From the NCBI GenBank assembly GCA_037783415.1, contig JAZGTN010000023.1, positions 782,501 to 846,500 on the forward strand: a stretch of DNA of 64,000 nt. Reading direction: 5' to 3'. Within the stretch, counting starts at the first letter, position 1. Each line of letters starts with the position of its first letter. Below are positions 22,822 through 36,587 of the stretch, one piece after another. A program made the position numbers and the translations under genes. The DNA is from Leptasterias polaris. Its lineage: Eukaryota > Echinodermata > Asteroidea > Forcipulatida > Asteriidae. The notes beneath the pieces were generated by a model. It was given only the letters and a program-made list of their open reading frames with translations, was not told the origin of the DNA and ran no database searches.

Positions 22822-22960
22822 TTTTATACCGATTTGAAATAATTACGGAAAAGCTAGGTGTATGAATTCAAAACATCGAGATTTGTCCGTTTTTCACATG
22901 ATTTACTTGCCATCTGATTGGTTTAGCAATTGATGGGCTAGAGGCAACAGCGCACGCGCA
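22822..22960 (-). promoter_or_regulatory. TATA/CCAAT/NRF1-type promoter, probably of the asterotocin gene
   Basis: On the minus strand: TATAAAAG at 22828-22821 with about 30 nt to a CATCACG initiator-like start; an AACCAATC CCAAT box near 22917-22923; and GCGCACGCGCA (22950-22960), a match to the NRF1 consensus. Spacing (about -30, -120, -155) is as expected for an animal core promoter. Confidence 0.5.
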
Positions 22961-24617
22961 ATGTACGAAGCGGAATTAATCGTCGAAGTGTTGGGGTCAT
23001 TATCAATGTCGAGCCATCGCTTCGTAATTGTGTTTAACCTTATCACCTGCGAACACTTTGGCTACATGCAGATCAATTCATAATGAACAGGTTGAAATTT
23101 GAAGCGAACTCCATGGGAAAATGGAGATTTCAAAGTAATTCCACCTGCCATTGTCATTGTCATTGTAAACATTTTAGTAATTGATTAATGATATCATAAT
23201 GCAAAAACCATTATTATACATTTCGCGTATAGACGCCTATCGTAATTACAATGTTAATTTACAGTGACTGAGCACCAAATGAATGTTTGACTGGAAGTTA
23301 TGTTTATGGCTTAATTTAAAAAGCACATTGGCAGAAGACGCTAGTTATTTGTTGAAAAATGCAAACATGGCTGCCAAAAAGCCGAAGTACGGATGCATAA
23401 TTGAATTTAATGTTATAATATTAAACAATTCACAATACTATATTCACAAAGTCACACATTTAAAACTCAAGTCAGAAGACAGTTACGTAAGATAGTGCAA
23501 AAACAACAGTATTAGAAGACTATTGAAGACTATTGAAGACGATTGGTCAACACTTCGAAACCCCAATTGAGCTGTTTTCTTTGTTTGATCAACCTAGGTT
23601 TATTAGCACGATTTAATTGTTATTATCATCCCTGTGGGCTTGTTTTCATTGCCTCTCTTTCCATTTCAACACCTCGTCCATAGATTATTATTCATCAAAT
23701 AATAAGTAAGGTCACCTGCATTTTTACTTTGGGATTACTGACAATTATCAACTTGGAAATTAGCCCTCAAAGTTTGCGCTCCCATTTGAAAATCCTGGAT
23801 CCGCCCCTGAATGACATATTATTAGCAATGCTTTCTTTGGTTGATTTTTAATTGTTAAAATTAGTAACTTACGCATTACGAAAATCTTAACGAGATTATA
23901 GGATTCACTTGCAAAAGCTTTCTCAAACACAAAATGTTTGACACCAGTATAAGCTTCTTTGTTGGATCCATATTTGAGGAACTACAAAATGAAAACCAAA
24001 TAATTTCAAGAGTAACTGAATTGACTATTTTAAAGGCGATGACATTTTCCAAAATTGTATAAGCATTTCACGGGCGACAAGTAGACTGGCAAACTCTAAG
24101 ATTTTAATCCACAATGTTTTTCAATAGAGGATCCAATATCCAGTATTGATTAATATGCGGTCTTAAATTTCCTCCATTTTTAAATTGCTGTGGATCAGTT
24201 GAACCAATACAGATTGTTTGTTTTTGATGGAACAATCTAATTCCAAAAGGTCCTGCAACAATATTCAAGATTGGTTACTGAGAAACTCAGTTGCTTCAGG
24301 TTTTCAGATATTTTCATACAAATCACAATATGATTCTTAGGAGGTTTCTCTCCTGTAGAAAGTCAAAGTTAACTTTGGTTGATTATTTAGGTTGCGGATC
24401 TTATTGTAAAATCCAACGCAACCTGACGGTATGTAAAGTTGATTACAAATCCAGGCCTTCTTAAAGAATTTCAGATTGTAAGTTTAAAGCGTCCACTTGG
24501 AATAGATCTGCTTTATTTTGACAATGAACTGTAAGAAAGGTAACTTTTAACAGACTCAATTAAGAAGTAACTTTGGACTTAAAACATTTCCGCCTTTTTA
24601 AACTGCATTTCTACAGG
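22961..24617. other. Upstream flank, nothing recognised
   Basis: Presumed 5' flank of the asterotocin promoter. A short direct repeat, GAAGACTATT twice, occurs near 23515-23535. No coding frame is supported. Confidence 0.4.
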
Positions 24618-24621
24618 TTAA

Positions 24622-24965
24622 AGGGAAGGTACGTTTGGTAATCACTCTTAAAGTTAATGGCAATAAAATGGTATTGGTTAGAAGCCTACAGCAGCTTTTG
24701 ATAGTGTAAAGCATTTTGAGAAACATTTCACTTTGAAGTAATGTGGTTATGTAAAAAGATATCAGTTTTTATGCCCCAAAATTTGAATCTGAGAAATATT
24801 TCTGTCAGAAACGTTTCTCAGATTGTGTATTCCTATTTGGGATTATTCTTCCTGGTGTGTGGACATAATATTCGCTCCGGATTGTTGGCGATATCTAAAA
24901 ACGCGACCACCTTTTGAAATGAAATTTTCACAGGATAGTTTTGTTGTATCCTATCTACCTTTGAT
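24622..24965. mobile_element. TTAA-family MITE, right end degraded
   Basis: The left end TTAA + AGGGAAGGTACGTTTGGTAA matches the intact relative at 42008-42380. Matching continues through TTCACTTTGAAGTA, CAGATTGTGTATTCCTAT and AACGCGACCACCTTTTGAA. The right inverted end is missing after about 24965. Confidence 0.65.
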
Positions 24966-24969
24966 TTTT

Positions 24970-27900
24970 TAAATTTTATTTTGGCCTGTCTTCAGTCTGA
25001 TTGATTGATTGATTGGTTTATGATTAAAACAATCGAACGGTTCCAAAAAACAAAGGTATATTTTGCCTATAATTATTTTGTTACATTTACTTAGCCCCCA
25101 AAATGGCTGCATTATAATTCAACCAAGTTCCAAAAGACGTTCAGATGCAGCTTAGATAAAGTTGTTTTACATCATCTCCTTTAGATTGCCATACGATCTT
25201 GGACAGAGCAATTTAGACGTGGCTTTTGTCCATTACCCGCAGCTTAACTTGTGACTACCTGTATCTAAACACAAATGCACTTGAAGCCCTGGGTACGTCA
25301 ATATTCTAAAACCGCTCAAAATTGAAACAAAATAAAGTCATTTCCCCCATATTTCATCATTCAAATCTCTGTCAAATCGACCCAAAATAGACACGCATTT
25401 AAACACAAGTATAGGGAACGGAAATGGCGTAAAATTTGAAAGAACGACGAAAACACAATTTCCATTACAGTTTTGAAGAACATAATTTAATTTATACTGA
25501 CTTTTCTTTGACCATCAAGGGAAATCGTCCATGAGTACAAAGGGTTGGAGGCAATTTTTAAGTGGGCACTTTTGGTTATTGAATACTTGAGACATATTAT
25601 CCGAACCTCGATGGATGGATGTCTTTGTTCATATAAGTTCGATGTTGTCCTTGTTTGTTATACACCGAAGACATAAATAATTGCATTTTACTAATAATCT
25701 TGATTAACTTGATTATTGATAACGTAAGATGGCTAATATCATCACTCTTATTGCCGGTAACTATTTTATTTTACAAGTTTTGTATTCTCAGTTCGTGTGT
25801 CTCCCATGAAACCCAATGGAAGTCACAGAAATATATATATATTTTAACTGGTAATATTTCGATGATGTGTTCACTTTATTGAGATGACTTTTAAGATCAA
25901 TAATCAAACAATCACCGCAAAGGTATCTGTTAGTTGAGGACGATTAAAAAAAAAATTAAAGATCAAGCTAATTTTACTTATTTACATTTTATTTATTTAT
26001 ATTGATATATATGTATGTATATTTTTTATCTATGTTTAGTTATTACTTGAGACAGTATATAAAAGTAAAAGCACATAGAAATAACCACAAAAACTGACAA
26101 AAAGGAAAGACAGATTTATAGAGAAAAATATAATTCATAGAGAATAAAAATATAGTGAAATTTCTTTCTCCACGAGTAAGCTCTTTTCTTGATAAATTTT
26201 AAAATGAACAGCACATGAACGAAACATATTATGAAGGACAAATTACTTCATTAGTCGCATATAATTCGAAACAGCATGTGACGATTAATGACGTTAATTT
26301 GTTGTTAGATCTTATTTTCGGCCATGTAATTTAATTCAAGGTAATTCATAATTTAGTGCCATCTTTAATCTCAGAAACAAATTATTAGTATTGAAAATGA
26401 GATCGATTGCCTGCACGGTTTACTTTTTTTATTTATATATTTTTTCGATGATCTCCATGTTTTACGAAAATCTGCAGCAAAACTTTAACCAAAATAAACG
26501 TCGATTCAAACTCCAATACTCTATCATTCACTCTAACTCTTTCTGAAATGTTCACTTCAAGCGAAAGGTCTTAAAACACTCCTTCTTCCATCTTAAAATA
26601 TTCAACCAAATGGCCTCACATCATTATTCACAGACCCAGAAAACAAATTTGACCCAATTCAAAAGTGGAAAGAATATTGACCAAATTGTGTTTGGCATTA
26701 CCTAGTTATTCACACCGTTCATATAGCTGTGCAATTGATTCTTTAAAACATAAATGCAGATTTTAAAAGAATATTTGAAATGTGGATTTTCTTACCTGTG
26801 GAATATCCTTGGACAACTTTTCACTTCACAACAGGTTATTCAATAAACGTATACGTAGCCAATTGATGATGAAGTCGTTATCAATCGCGTACACTCGCCA
26901 AAACCAGCGATCGTCTCTCAATCTCGTCTGATCGTAGTACTGTGTGTCGGGCTTGCACCAATCACCACACGTCATGCCAAACTTCTTATCTTATAGAGAT
27001 GCCATTGCTACTCACGTGACCACCAGCCGTGGCATTCCATTGGTTCTTTTAGTATAGTCTGGAGGCGGGTTGTCTTGACGTGGTGTTGTCCATAGGGGTG
27101 ACGGCAGAGATGTTTCCTGTGTTTGTTGTGGTCTTTGAATTCTCGCCATCTATTCCGGAAAGTCCGGCGTGTCCGCGTCGTAATGACGTTGTTTACTTTG
27201 AAGTTCATAACTGATTGAATTGGTTTTTGTTCTGATCAAATTAGATTCATTAATGATGGAAGTAGAATTTACACGATGACACTATTTAAACAAAGATTGT
27301 TAATTGTATTCAAGGCAATGAAGAGAAACAGGCAAACATTACTTGGGATTTGCCAAGGTTCCTTGCTTTATATTGAAGTCTAGCACCAATAACTCTACAA
27401 GACAAGCATATTTTAGTTTTCAATTTTAGTAGAATGAGATTATCAAGGACTGCTTAAGCCTAATGTGACATGAAGGAAATTTAATATCTTTGGTGAAAGA
27501 ACTGCTTTTTCAAAACAACTTGATAAACAACAGTGTGTTTGTTACAGTACCATGTGCATCCATGCATTTGCATGATTGGACCGTTTGTTAGTATACTATT
27601 AGTATGACCACGTCAATACTTGGTATACCCATTCCCTCATCATACCCTTACTTCTCTCTCTCACCCTAAGACTATCAGACCTGATACTATATAAACCAGA
27701 ATTAAAACAACCATTTAGTCAACTTCTGTTGCTATTTCAATAATGGAAGAGAAGTCCACTAATCAACCGTCCAGAGTCGTCGGTTCACAGCCGTCACCGA
27801 CCCAGCTGTTAAATTATGTATAATGCCAAAGTACTGTGATTCATAGTTGTACTAGTCACTGAGGTAGGTAACAGTAAACCTAGATTACCACAGAGTCCTG

Positions 27901-30100
27901 GCCAAGTCTTCCATATCCATAACAGCATATTCTAAAGCACCCATTTCCAGAAACACAACACCTAGTGATAGATTTCAGAACATGTATGCTTTTATTTCCA
28001 TTCAATGAGAGGTTGTGCAAATTATACCTAAAGTATAGCTGAGACCCATGATCGAAATCACCGGGAGATGATGTACAGGAGATTTCGGTTTCATGTTTTC
28101 CATCACTCAATAACCCACATTGATTTGTACTCTCAGGCAAAACAACGATCATTACATTATACTCCTCTGCATACGTTTTAGCCTTTACGGGCGTTTGTAC
28201 AGTATTATCCAGATCCAGATCCAGATAACTGGACATCGTATCAGTGAAGAAAACTTGATAAGATACCACACGAAGGCAAGTTTGATACTCTAAAGTATCC
28301 ATTAGTGATTATTAAGATTAATGAAATAAATTGCAGTACATTCCACTGAATAATTAAGTAAGAAAAACTGAGTACAATAATGGGCCAACATATAAATTAA
28401 AACTAAAAACTAACACCTACTTTGAAATAAAGGCAACTCCCAGTCAATTGAAGGATGTATTTCACAAGAATCCACAGTCAGAACTTACTATTGTCTGAAG
28501 TGACAAGAAGCGATGCGATCTAAAGGTGAACACCATTCAATGGGAATGGTAAGAAACACCTGTTTGTGCAATATCTAGTAACAAGTTTTGATTTGGATGT
28601 CAATTTTTTTAATGTATTTGTATGAGAGCAATAATCCTCAATATCGTTGTAGAAATGGTACATCATTCGGGGTACTCCATTTTCGAAAAACAAAAAAGCC
28701 AAAAAACACAAAGGATTCAAAATCATTTTTTTTATCGTACATCTGGAAAATAACTAACAATCACACCGGATGATTTCTTCCTAAAACAGTTTGTTGTAAA
28801 GACCACAAATCGTCATATAAATAAATATTCTAGACTCAACGAGGTTCTAATGTAATTTCTTTTTAGGGAAGAGTGTGTGTAACATGAGGTGCTGTTATCG
28901 AGTTGCACAATATGGCATCTATTGTCAAATGATTCCTTTTGAGTTTGAAGACATTTGCCTTATCAAAGTAACTGCATTAATTGCAACCCAGATTGACAAA
29001 AGTACACGGTTTCCTCAACTACGAAATTAAAAGTTAGCATCTATAACATTTCACCACACAAATATTGGCGAGTGCATGAAGGGTATTTATATTTTCAATT
29101 AAAAGCTTTGTTTGTCTATATAGGCCCTACCTCCAAACTATCATACCTTGAAATATTTTCAGAAATTGAGAACTGTTGCATTGTCATTGACACCGAGGTA
29201 GAATTTGTGTTAAAAAACCAGCCTTCTCCTATTCTGGAAAAATATACCACGAACTCGTGTTTTATTAAGTTAGATTTGAAATTAAATACCCTGGTAAGTT
29301 CGCTATTTGATTAGAAATAAAAAGGTTTTGTCTAATAAAAACCTAAAAGGTTTCATGTACAAGACGCTTAATAAGAACTGAAATAGGCAAGGAGATTAGT
29401 ATAACGTCATGAATGGTGTCAGAAAGGTCAAGTATTCGAGAAACGTATTACAATTTAGAATAATGAAATATTCTTTATAGTAAACTAAGTATTTCCTCGA
29501 AAGAATCTCTTAAATGAAAGTATTCCTTTTGTGACGTAGATAAGAGTAATGGGAATAATTGAACGGCTCTTTTCATCCTATTGTGTATGGCCTTGACAAG
29601 ACAATGGGGATTACGAACCATTTCGTAATCAATACTCAAAACCAAATCTGACGGAAATTACATCCACTTCTAAATTATACCAATTACATTTTTTATCAGG
29701 TTTTGTTTGTCAAAGGTTTGTCATCTAATTTGTGGGGGTGAAACTTTCACAAGGGATACTGTCAATGAATAAAGTTAATTCCCGGTTCATTTTTAACTAT
29801 TATTTTATCATTATTAGTAAGTTTTACATCTGATATGAGGAGATTATTCTGTGATTTAACTTATTACAGTGTGATTCTTGTTTTCCACCCTTGTGTGCTG
29901 TAAGGTAAGCCGTACACTTTCTAAAATAATGTACAATTCATTAATGATTATTTATTCATTGCTTACTTTATTTCGCAATTCAATTAATGACATTTTGATC
30001 AACTCTATTGAAAGGAATTGTTGTCTGTTCGAAAGAAATCATTGACCAAAAGAGTACATTTATGCCCTCTGATTAAGGTAGATTTTCTGTTTGTTTTAGT
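24970..30100. other. Gene-poor stretch
   Basis: I see no supported gene. The longest frame (27880-28302, minus, 140 residues) includes YLDLDLDNTVQTPVKAKTYA and has no recognised domain and no clear splice boundaries. A degenerate TE or chance are the likeliest explanations. The rest is AT-rich with small A/T runs. Confidence 0.35.
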
Positions 30101-30101
30101 T

Positions 30102-30133
30102 GTTGTCGTGTCGTTGTCGTTGTCGTTGTCGTT

Positions 30134-30185
<52 letters not shown>

Positions 30186-30209
30186 ATGTTTCGTTGTCGT
30201 TGTTGTTAG

Positions 30210-30237
<28 letters not shown>
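30102..30237 (+). repeat. (GTTGTC)n microsatellite grading into (GTT)n
   Basis: About sixteen hexamer units with a few slips (GTCGTC, GATGTT) are followed by GTT triplets. It would read as poly-Ser-Leu on one strand and poly-Thr/Asn on the other; neither is likely to be coding. Confidence 0.9.
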
Positions 30238-30239
<2 letters not shown>

Positions 30240-30240
<1 letters not shown>

Positions 30241-31330
30241 ATTGTTCAGCTTTCCATGTATACCGGAATAACTTGTATTTACTTTTGAGTACTCAAGCAT
30301 GTGTAATGGAAAATCGTTGGTCCCGCCCCTTCCCTTAACAAATAGCGTAAAATTATTTCATCATAGCTTGGTAGTGTCAGATTAATTAAGTTTTTAGGAA
30401 AATCGTGATTCGAAAATGATATAATTATTTAATTTTTTTCATAAAAGGTATTTTTTTTTTCAACAATACGATTAGGGGCCTACATTTGCATATGGCTAAA
30501 ACTGAGTTTTATCAAAAATAGTTTTTTGTCATTGAGACAAACAATGATGTTAGGTCTTTTTCTGACTGTGAATTTATCCATAATAATAGGGTTATCGACC
30601 AAAAAACTAATATAATAGCAATGTAAATATTTTGTTTCGGGAGTAGTTTCTTTAAATACATTTATTTATCCTTTCAAACTTGTTTGATTTAAAAATTAAA
30701 AATTAAAATAATGACATGATTATGCATGTAACTTTTCAATCTAAAAAAATATTTGGAAATGAAAACACCTTAGTTCAACATTTAATGAAATACTGTTGAC
30801 AAAACATGGATTGACTTGACTTCTAATAACTGGCGGTATAATTCTGCATCGAGTATGGATGCCTATAAAAATGTTCTTAATTAATTGCCTGGGATATGTA
30901 TTCTCATAGAACCTGCCGCGATTGCTATCTCTAATTAAACAAACCCCGAACAGGTCAAAATCATACGCCTCTATTATTGGAATCAATAAGTCTGATACAC
31001 TTCACCTCCCTTCGCATCGTAATTTCGATCAAGATACACTCAGGGATTTGTCCATCTTCACTCTGAAATTCTGATTATCATGCAGGAAATACATGAGTCA
31101 TGTCAATACAGGCGCGAGTTTAGAGATGGCCCCCGTTATTTTTGCCGACGAAAACATTATGATAATTGAAAAGCAAATAAATAATAATAATTTTTAATTA
31201 ATTTTACTAATTATTTTGTTTTTCTTCCAAAAACGGAACAAACCCCATACTCTGGGGAAGGGTTACAACAATAACAAAATTAAAAACTTACAATATAGCA
31301 AAGAAGGAGAGGTTAGCATGAACAAATATT
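30240..31330. other. AT-rich stretch, nothing recognised
   Basis: No conserved frame, no inverted termini and no tandem array beyond homopolymer runs. Confidence 0.4.
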
Positions 31331-31333
31331 AAA

Positions 31334-31690
31334 TTATACTTGGTTTTCCTTTAACTTAAAAGCAGAGAATATGTACTTCGCAACACAATTCATAATTGTT
31401 TTATCGTGAGAACTCATAAGGAAAATAAATTTGTCCTTTTCCGATAAGATACTAAAATCCGTGTAACTTTGACCCAATGGTATCATACAATTTCTTTCTG
31501 AATACAGTAAACATTGGGCAAAAGCAAATGAAGTGAATTTCCGTTTCAACATCCTCCAAGCAATGGAGACAAATACGATCCTTAAATTCTACACCTGTAT
31601 ATCTCCCAACCTCAACTTGTAGTTTATGTGCTGAGCATCTAAACCTTGCTAAATAGTGACGATAGAAGAAGAATAGCAAGCATTTCAAAA
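31334..31690 (-). pseudogene. LINE ORF2 C-terminal remnant (zinc-binding tail of the reverse transcriptase), frameshifted
   Basis: Minus-strand translation reads LARFRCSAHKLQVEVGRYTG, then DRICLHC and ETEIHFICFCPMF. This is the CCHC-like tail domain downstream of non-LTR reverse transcriptases (C-x2-C...H-x4-C). The frame stops at 31452, while the neighbouring frame continues with ILSEKDKFIFLMSSHDKTIM and KYIFSAFKLKE to a stop at 31334, which is the usual end of such proteins. One frameshift therefore separates the two halves. No RT or endonuclease domain is found upstream, so it is a 5'-truncated, dead copy. Confidence 0.75.
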
Positions 31691-34250
31691 CTCTTTACTT
31701 TGTAAACGAATCATAGCACTAACAATCTGTGAAGCAGAAGAAGAAACACACTGTAATAAACAATTATTATTGAAAAAACCAAGTAGGTTTTAAGAAAGTT
31801 TTTTATTTATTTTTAGTGTATACAAGCGTATTAAACGCTCTTAAATGTCCTAGTATGCACCAGACACCTGTAATATTTGTATTTTTTTATGGGGCCCAAA
31901 AGAAATTAACTTTGCCTCAAAATATAATGAAATGGTTTGACAGTGCACCAAGGGAGTACACGAAAACTTTTCGCTGGGGTCTTTCTGTATAGGGAGAAAG
32001 CACCGGGAAATTAGTTAAGAATTGAAGATAACTAACCAACAATGTGCTGTTGATATCAAACGTGTCATTTCTGCCCTAATTTGTACCCGCCCGTTTGTCT
32101 GACTCCAAACCTGAATGTGTTGATTTTATTTAAAACTTTGACATACTTCACTTAGAAAATTAAGATGAATTAACGGAAGCTTCACTTTGAAGAGAAGTCG
32201 TATACACTTGGATTTCAGTTTTAATACTACATTGTTTTCCTTTCGTGACGTTGATGTGACGTGCAGACAGAACGAGGTTACTAATTCTGGATGTATCAGC
32301 TTATCACACTAATATCCCGTGTGACATATCCACTTACAATAAAACTAAATCTTCGTACTGGTCCATCAACTGATTTAAGTCTACTTTACCCTCGATTTTT
32401 TTACTTAAATATCCATCTGAACACCTCTAGCCTACAAGGCTAGCCTCGTATCCCCGGCATGCCGCTGGTCGCAATGATTGGCTATCACAAGATGTTAGAT
32501 CAGGATATGACCCATAAATGACCTGTAATGATGACATTATTAGCACTCACTAATAGAAAGAAGCCTTGATCAGTTCCCTCATAGTTTGCGCAGTTAAATG
32601 TTTTGTAAATTTTCCGATCTTTGGTATGATTTCTTGATAATTCTTGAAATTGTGACGTAGTTTACAGGGCTTCCTTATATAGCGTTGCATGCTGTGATCA
32701 ATACTACCATCAGGGAGGCAATGTAACTCATGGTTGATACATTTGTTCATTGATTTAATTTTCCTTCGCAATATTCACTGAAAGGTAACTTATTTATGTT
32801 TTATTGTCGAAACAATATATATTTTTAATCAGCTTGGTAACATTGTTACTGTTTGAAGTGTTTTTGTCATTTTCATTGATTTATTTGTCTACAAGACATT
32901 AACTATACCATGTTTTAATCAGAGGCTATAGTTTCGTTAAGATAACTCTTCTTTTCATTTTACAGTCAGGTATTACTAAAACTAACTTTGATAACATGCA
33001 TATACATTATTACTATTTGTCTCCTTTTTAAAGAAAAAAATGAATGAATTTAAATTTTATATAAAAACTAATATTTTCCAGACAACGTTGGTTACTTTTA
33101 GAGAACTGATTCAATACCTCGCAACAACAGATTCACCGTCAAACAGTATTTATAGAATAATTCTAAAAAGTCCCAACTCCCTAGAGATGAATCTCCTTGT
33201 GTGATATCAGATTCCTAATAATGAATATTTTGATAGTTTAGTAAACTCTTTTTGCTATTTTTAATTTTAGTGTCGTGCAATTCACCCCCTCGACGAGAGA
33301 AGACGTTTCATCATCTCTACCAGCATCTTTAAAACAGACAAACATTTAAACCTATAAATACATTGTCGATACCAACCACACCATTCAAAGACGGGAAGAA
33401 ATTCAATGTAATTTCCATAATGGGTTAAATACTCCATAAACCGATACCCTGGCGCCGATCTGAAAAGCCCCAGCGATTTGAGACATTCTTTAAAGAGTGC
33501 AAACACACATTTTAGAGTTCGTGTGCTTCCCCCAAACACTAAAATTAAAGCAAGTCATTTTCATGACAAGATAGGTACAGATGCGGGGGAGTATGTCCAC
33601 AGATGATGCTGTGCAAAAGCAATTGAGAGCTCCTATACCCAAATGCATAAAGGACCCGAGGCATGTAGAATGCTTGAGATGACATATATAAGATTCCATT
33701 CATCTTCAGATTTCTTGTATTGATTTGAGTAAATTGATCCGCAAACTGATCGTGTTTTATCTGAGATTAGAAGTTTGCACAAGAAAGTCTTGTGTAAATG
33801 TCCGCTCTGACAAAACACCTTGCAGACTATATTTAATTTTGCCAATTTCATGTTTTCTTTAGGCTTTTTCCTGTAGTAGTGCTATCTCTCTTCGTAAATT
33901 TTTATAATCAAACTACTTTTAATAAGCCATTACATCGATAACATGTTTTCGTGTCTGGGTTATTCAACCACTGGCAGACTAGTTGTGTAAGTTTTTTAAT
34001 TGATTAATGTTTTTATAATAATTCTGTAAGGTCTACGGATAAACTGTAACAATAGTTTTCTTAAATTTCGAGCTAATGAAATACAAAGACTGTACCATTA
34101 AGGGACATAGGCTACTTTGTTTTTTTAATTCAATCTATTTTTTACTAAAATGAAAGGTCTTTACCCTGTCCCACAAGAAATGGCCCCAAAGCTTAAACAA
34201 TTATAAGCTCCGGATATTTTACTGACCCCTTTACGTTAATTGAGAGACAG
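31691..34250. other. Gene-poor stretch
   Basis: No supported coding exon. Minus-strand frames at 33282-33539 and 33490-33851 overlap and show no domain I recognise. Confidence 0.35.
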
Positions 34251-34607
34251 GTTTCTAAAAACTACCGGGTCAGAATTCACCCTGATCCGGGTCCCGTGGG
34301 GTTTGACCCTTGACCCAATAGTGGGTCAGTATGACCCAGATTCTGTGGCAAAATAACTCCGGCTCAAAATTACTTTTCTACCAGTTTGTTTCCGGGTCAA
34401 CCTCTGACCTTGGGCTACCAGTTTGTTTCCGGGTCAACCTCTGACCTTGGGCTACCAGTTTGTTTCCGGGTCAACCTCTGACCTTGGGCTACCAGTTTGT
34501 TTCCGGGTCAACCCCTGACCTTGGGCTACCAGTTTGTTTCCGGGTCAACCTTTGACCTTGGGACGCAGAATCGGGGTCAATTCTGACCCGGGAGTGTTTA
34601 GAGTGTA
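34251..34607. mobile_element. ACTCTAAAAAC-family MITE, copy 2, with expanded interior
   Basis: The left end TTTCTAAAAACTACCGGGTC and right end GACCCGGGAGTGTTTAGAGT are inverted copies and match the 18379-18611 and 44269-44530 ends. The interior has acquired a five-copy 37-bp tandem array. Confidence 0.65.
34378..34562 (+). repeat. 37-bp tandem repeat, five copies, inside a MITE
   Basis: Five copies begin at 34378, 34415, 34452, 34489 and 34526, each starting CTACCAGTTTGTTTCCGGGT, with only single-base differences, so the array is young. The unit carries the GGGTCAA word typical of the host element's arms. Confidence 0.92.
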
Positions 34608-34609
34608 AA

Positions 34610-36153
34610 GGGAAACATTCCACCTGCTGAACCAAATGACGTATCGTTAAATAGTCCCCGATTTGAACAATATACAATAGCCAGACGTATTGTAATTAGC
34701 AGCCAATGCTTTGGACTTTATAACGCATTGTCTTTCCCTCTTTACAACCTATTTTTACCGTAGGACAATAACTCCTCTATAAGTCATTGTATTTCTCCTT
34801 TGAAACCTGTTACCACTAATGGACTATAACTCTGACTGAGAACAAGCTGTTCATTTGAAATGTGTCTTTTTTTAACTCACGAATATTGATATAGGCGCCA
34901 GGGAAATGTGCCAGCAATTAATTCTGGAAGCTCCAGGTTTTAATTTTTACCTAGTAGGCCTACATGAAACTATAATTGGCATCACCCCTTCAAGTGAGAA
35001 CAATGAAATGAGTTTAACAGTTATTTTCTCTCTGTTTTAATTGCTTTCAACATGTTTTTTACTTCAAAATTATGAATACCATTCAGTGATATAACGAAAG
35101 TAAATAATTTGTGGCTCAAGGCAAATGTGGGCCAAATGAGCTTGTTTGATTTATTCATTTTGCATTTATATACATTTCCTTATAGATGTCGATTTCAGGT
35201 GGTTTCAAGCCGCATAGAGCCATAGGGTTATACCGATATTTGTCGAAGCTGTTCCCCCCCCCCCCCCCTCCCTGCATATCAAAAGAAAATGAGCGTTGAA
35301 AAATGCTTTGAATATTTTCCCTGACAAGTTTCATTGTCTTAAAACATGTCAAGACATTTTAACCATGCAACCCAATTAATCTCTACGGTGACACACTAGC
35401 GATGAATAATGCAGGTTTGTGTACACTTGTTATTAATTAGAACCTGACAGCTTTATTTGTAATCATTGAGATAAATGAGTGTAGATTCTACTTTGCTGAT
35501 CGGATGTACACAATGTTAGTCTTCAGTCATTTGTACAAGTCAAAAACCCTCCTGACTTTCCTCTCCTTTATATGGAACGCTGTCTTGTAAGTTGCCGAAA
35601 CTGTCTTCGTTTGAATTATGTTAATTCCAAACGGGGGCGTTGTGGTCTCTGTTTTCTTCTGCATGACTTGTGTTCTTTCCATACTGATGAAAAACCCTCT
35701 CTGATCCCGAATCCTGTCTCAGAGGAAGAGTTATTGTAATTTGACTCTGTGTCCAAAGTGGCTACTGTGGTTGTGGCTGTTGTTAAGGCTGTTAACGTGG
35801 AAACCAAGCCAGAGTCACTGGACTCAGCCCATCTTTACGATAACAATATGTTAGATTCTAGATTTAGACAAAATTGTCAAATTCTTGACCTCTGACAGAC
35901 AGTTTAAGATCAAAAGCTTGCAGTTTTCGTATTATTCTTGATTAAAAAAGGAAACAAAATTATAAAATAGAAATATAATTCAAAAGGTCGATCACGAGTT
36001 TTAAAAAACCACGCAAAGCAAATTGCAAAACGATGATTTTCACACGATGGCGTTTCTATGGAGTCTAATTATGTATTAAAAAGGAAGACATTGCCAACGA
36101 TGAATTGTTTGTTGGTGATAACACATAACATGTGCTTTTATTTACCAGTGCAC
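34610..36153. other. Stretch without supported genes
   Basis: Contains a poly-C run (about 35251-35269) and short frames only. Nothing is recognised. Confidence 0.4.
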
Positions 36154-36159
36154 TTTTGA

Positions 36160-36587
36160 AGGGATACATTGTAAATTTTTATTTTAGTTTTACTCACTAA
36201 GAAAATATCAGAAAACGTTAAAAGTAAACCCCCCCCCCCCCAGAAAAGGGGGGGAGGAAGTTTTCTAATGGCACACGAACAAACTTTCAGTGATGGAATA
36301 AATGGTTTGATCATTCAAACACAGTTGTACATGTTTTTGTACACGTTCCGACTGCCTGCAACTCCCAAGTTTGCAAATTATATTCATTTTGTATGCGTGC
36401 CGTTACTTGGGTCGAAGAAATAAACAAAATTGTCATAAAACGCCTTCGAAATTATTAAGACCCGTGAAATTGTTAATATTTAAACGCGTTGCGCCATCAT
36501 GCCTATCATGTACTCATTGATAACAGATTATTGTGATTATATCTAGCAATCCAAAGATAATTCTCTCATATAAAAGGCATGAGGCTC
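36160..36587 (+). mobile_element. 430-bp repeat element, copy 1
   Basis: Nearly identical (about 97% by eye) to 39468-39897. Both begin AGGGATACATTGTAAAT and end GAGGCTC. Flanks TTTTGA and TTTGGA look like a decayed 6-bp target duplication. It contains a C13 run facing a G7 run, able to pair. It encodes nothing recognisable; a 63-residue frame intact in the other copy is shifted here. Confidence 0.75.

Noticed and set aside
30018..30300. Low-complexity protein frames (poly-Ser/Leu, poly-Thr/Asn)
   Set aside because: Direct products of the (GTTGTC)n microsatellite.
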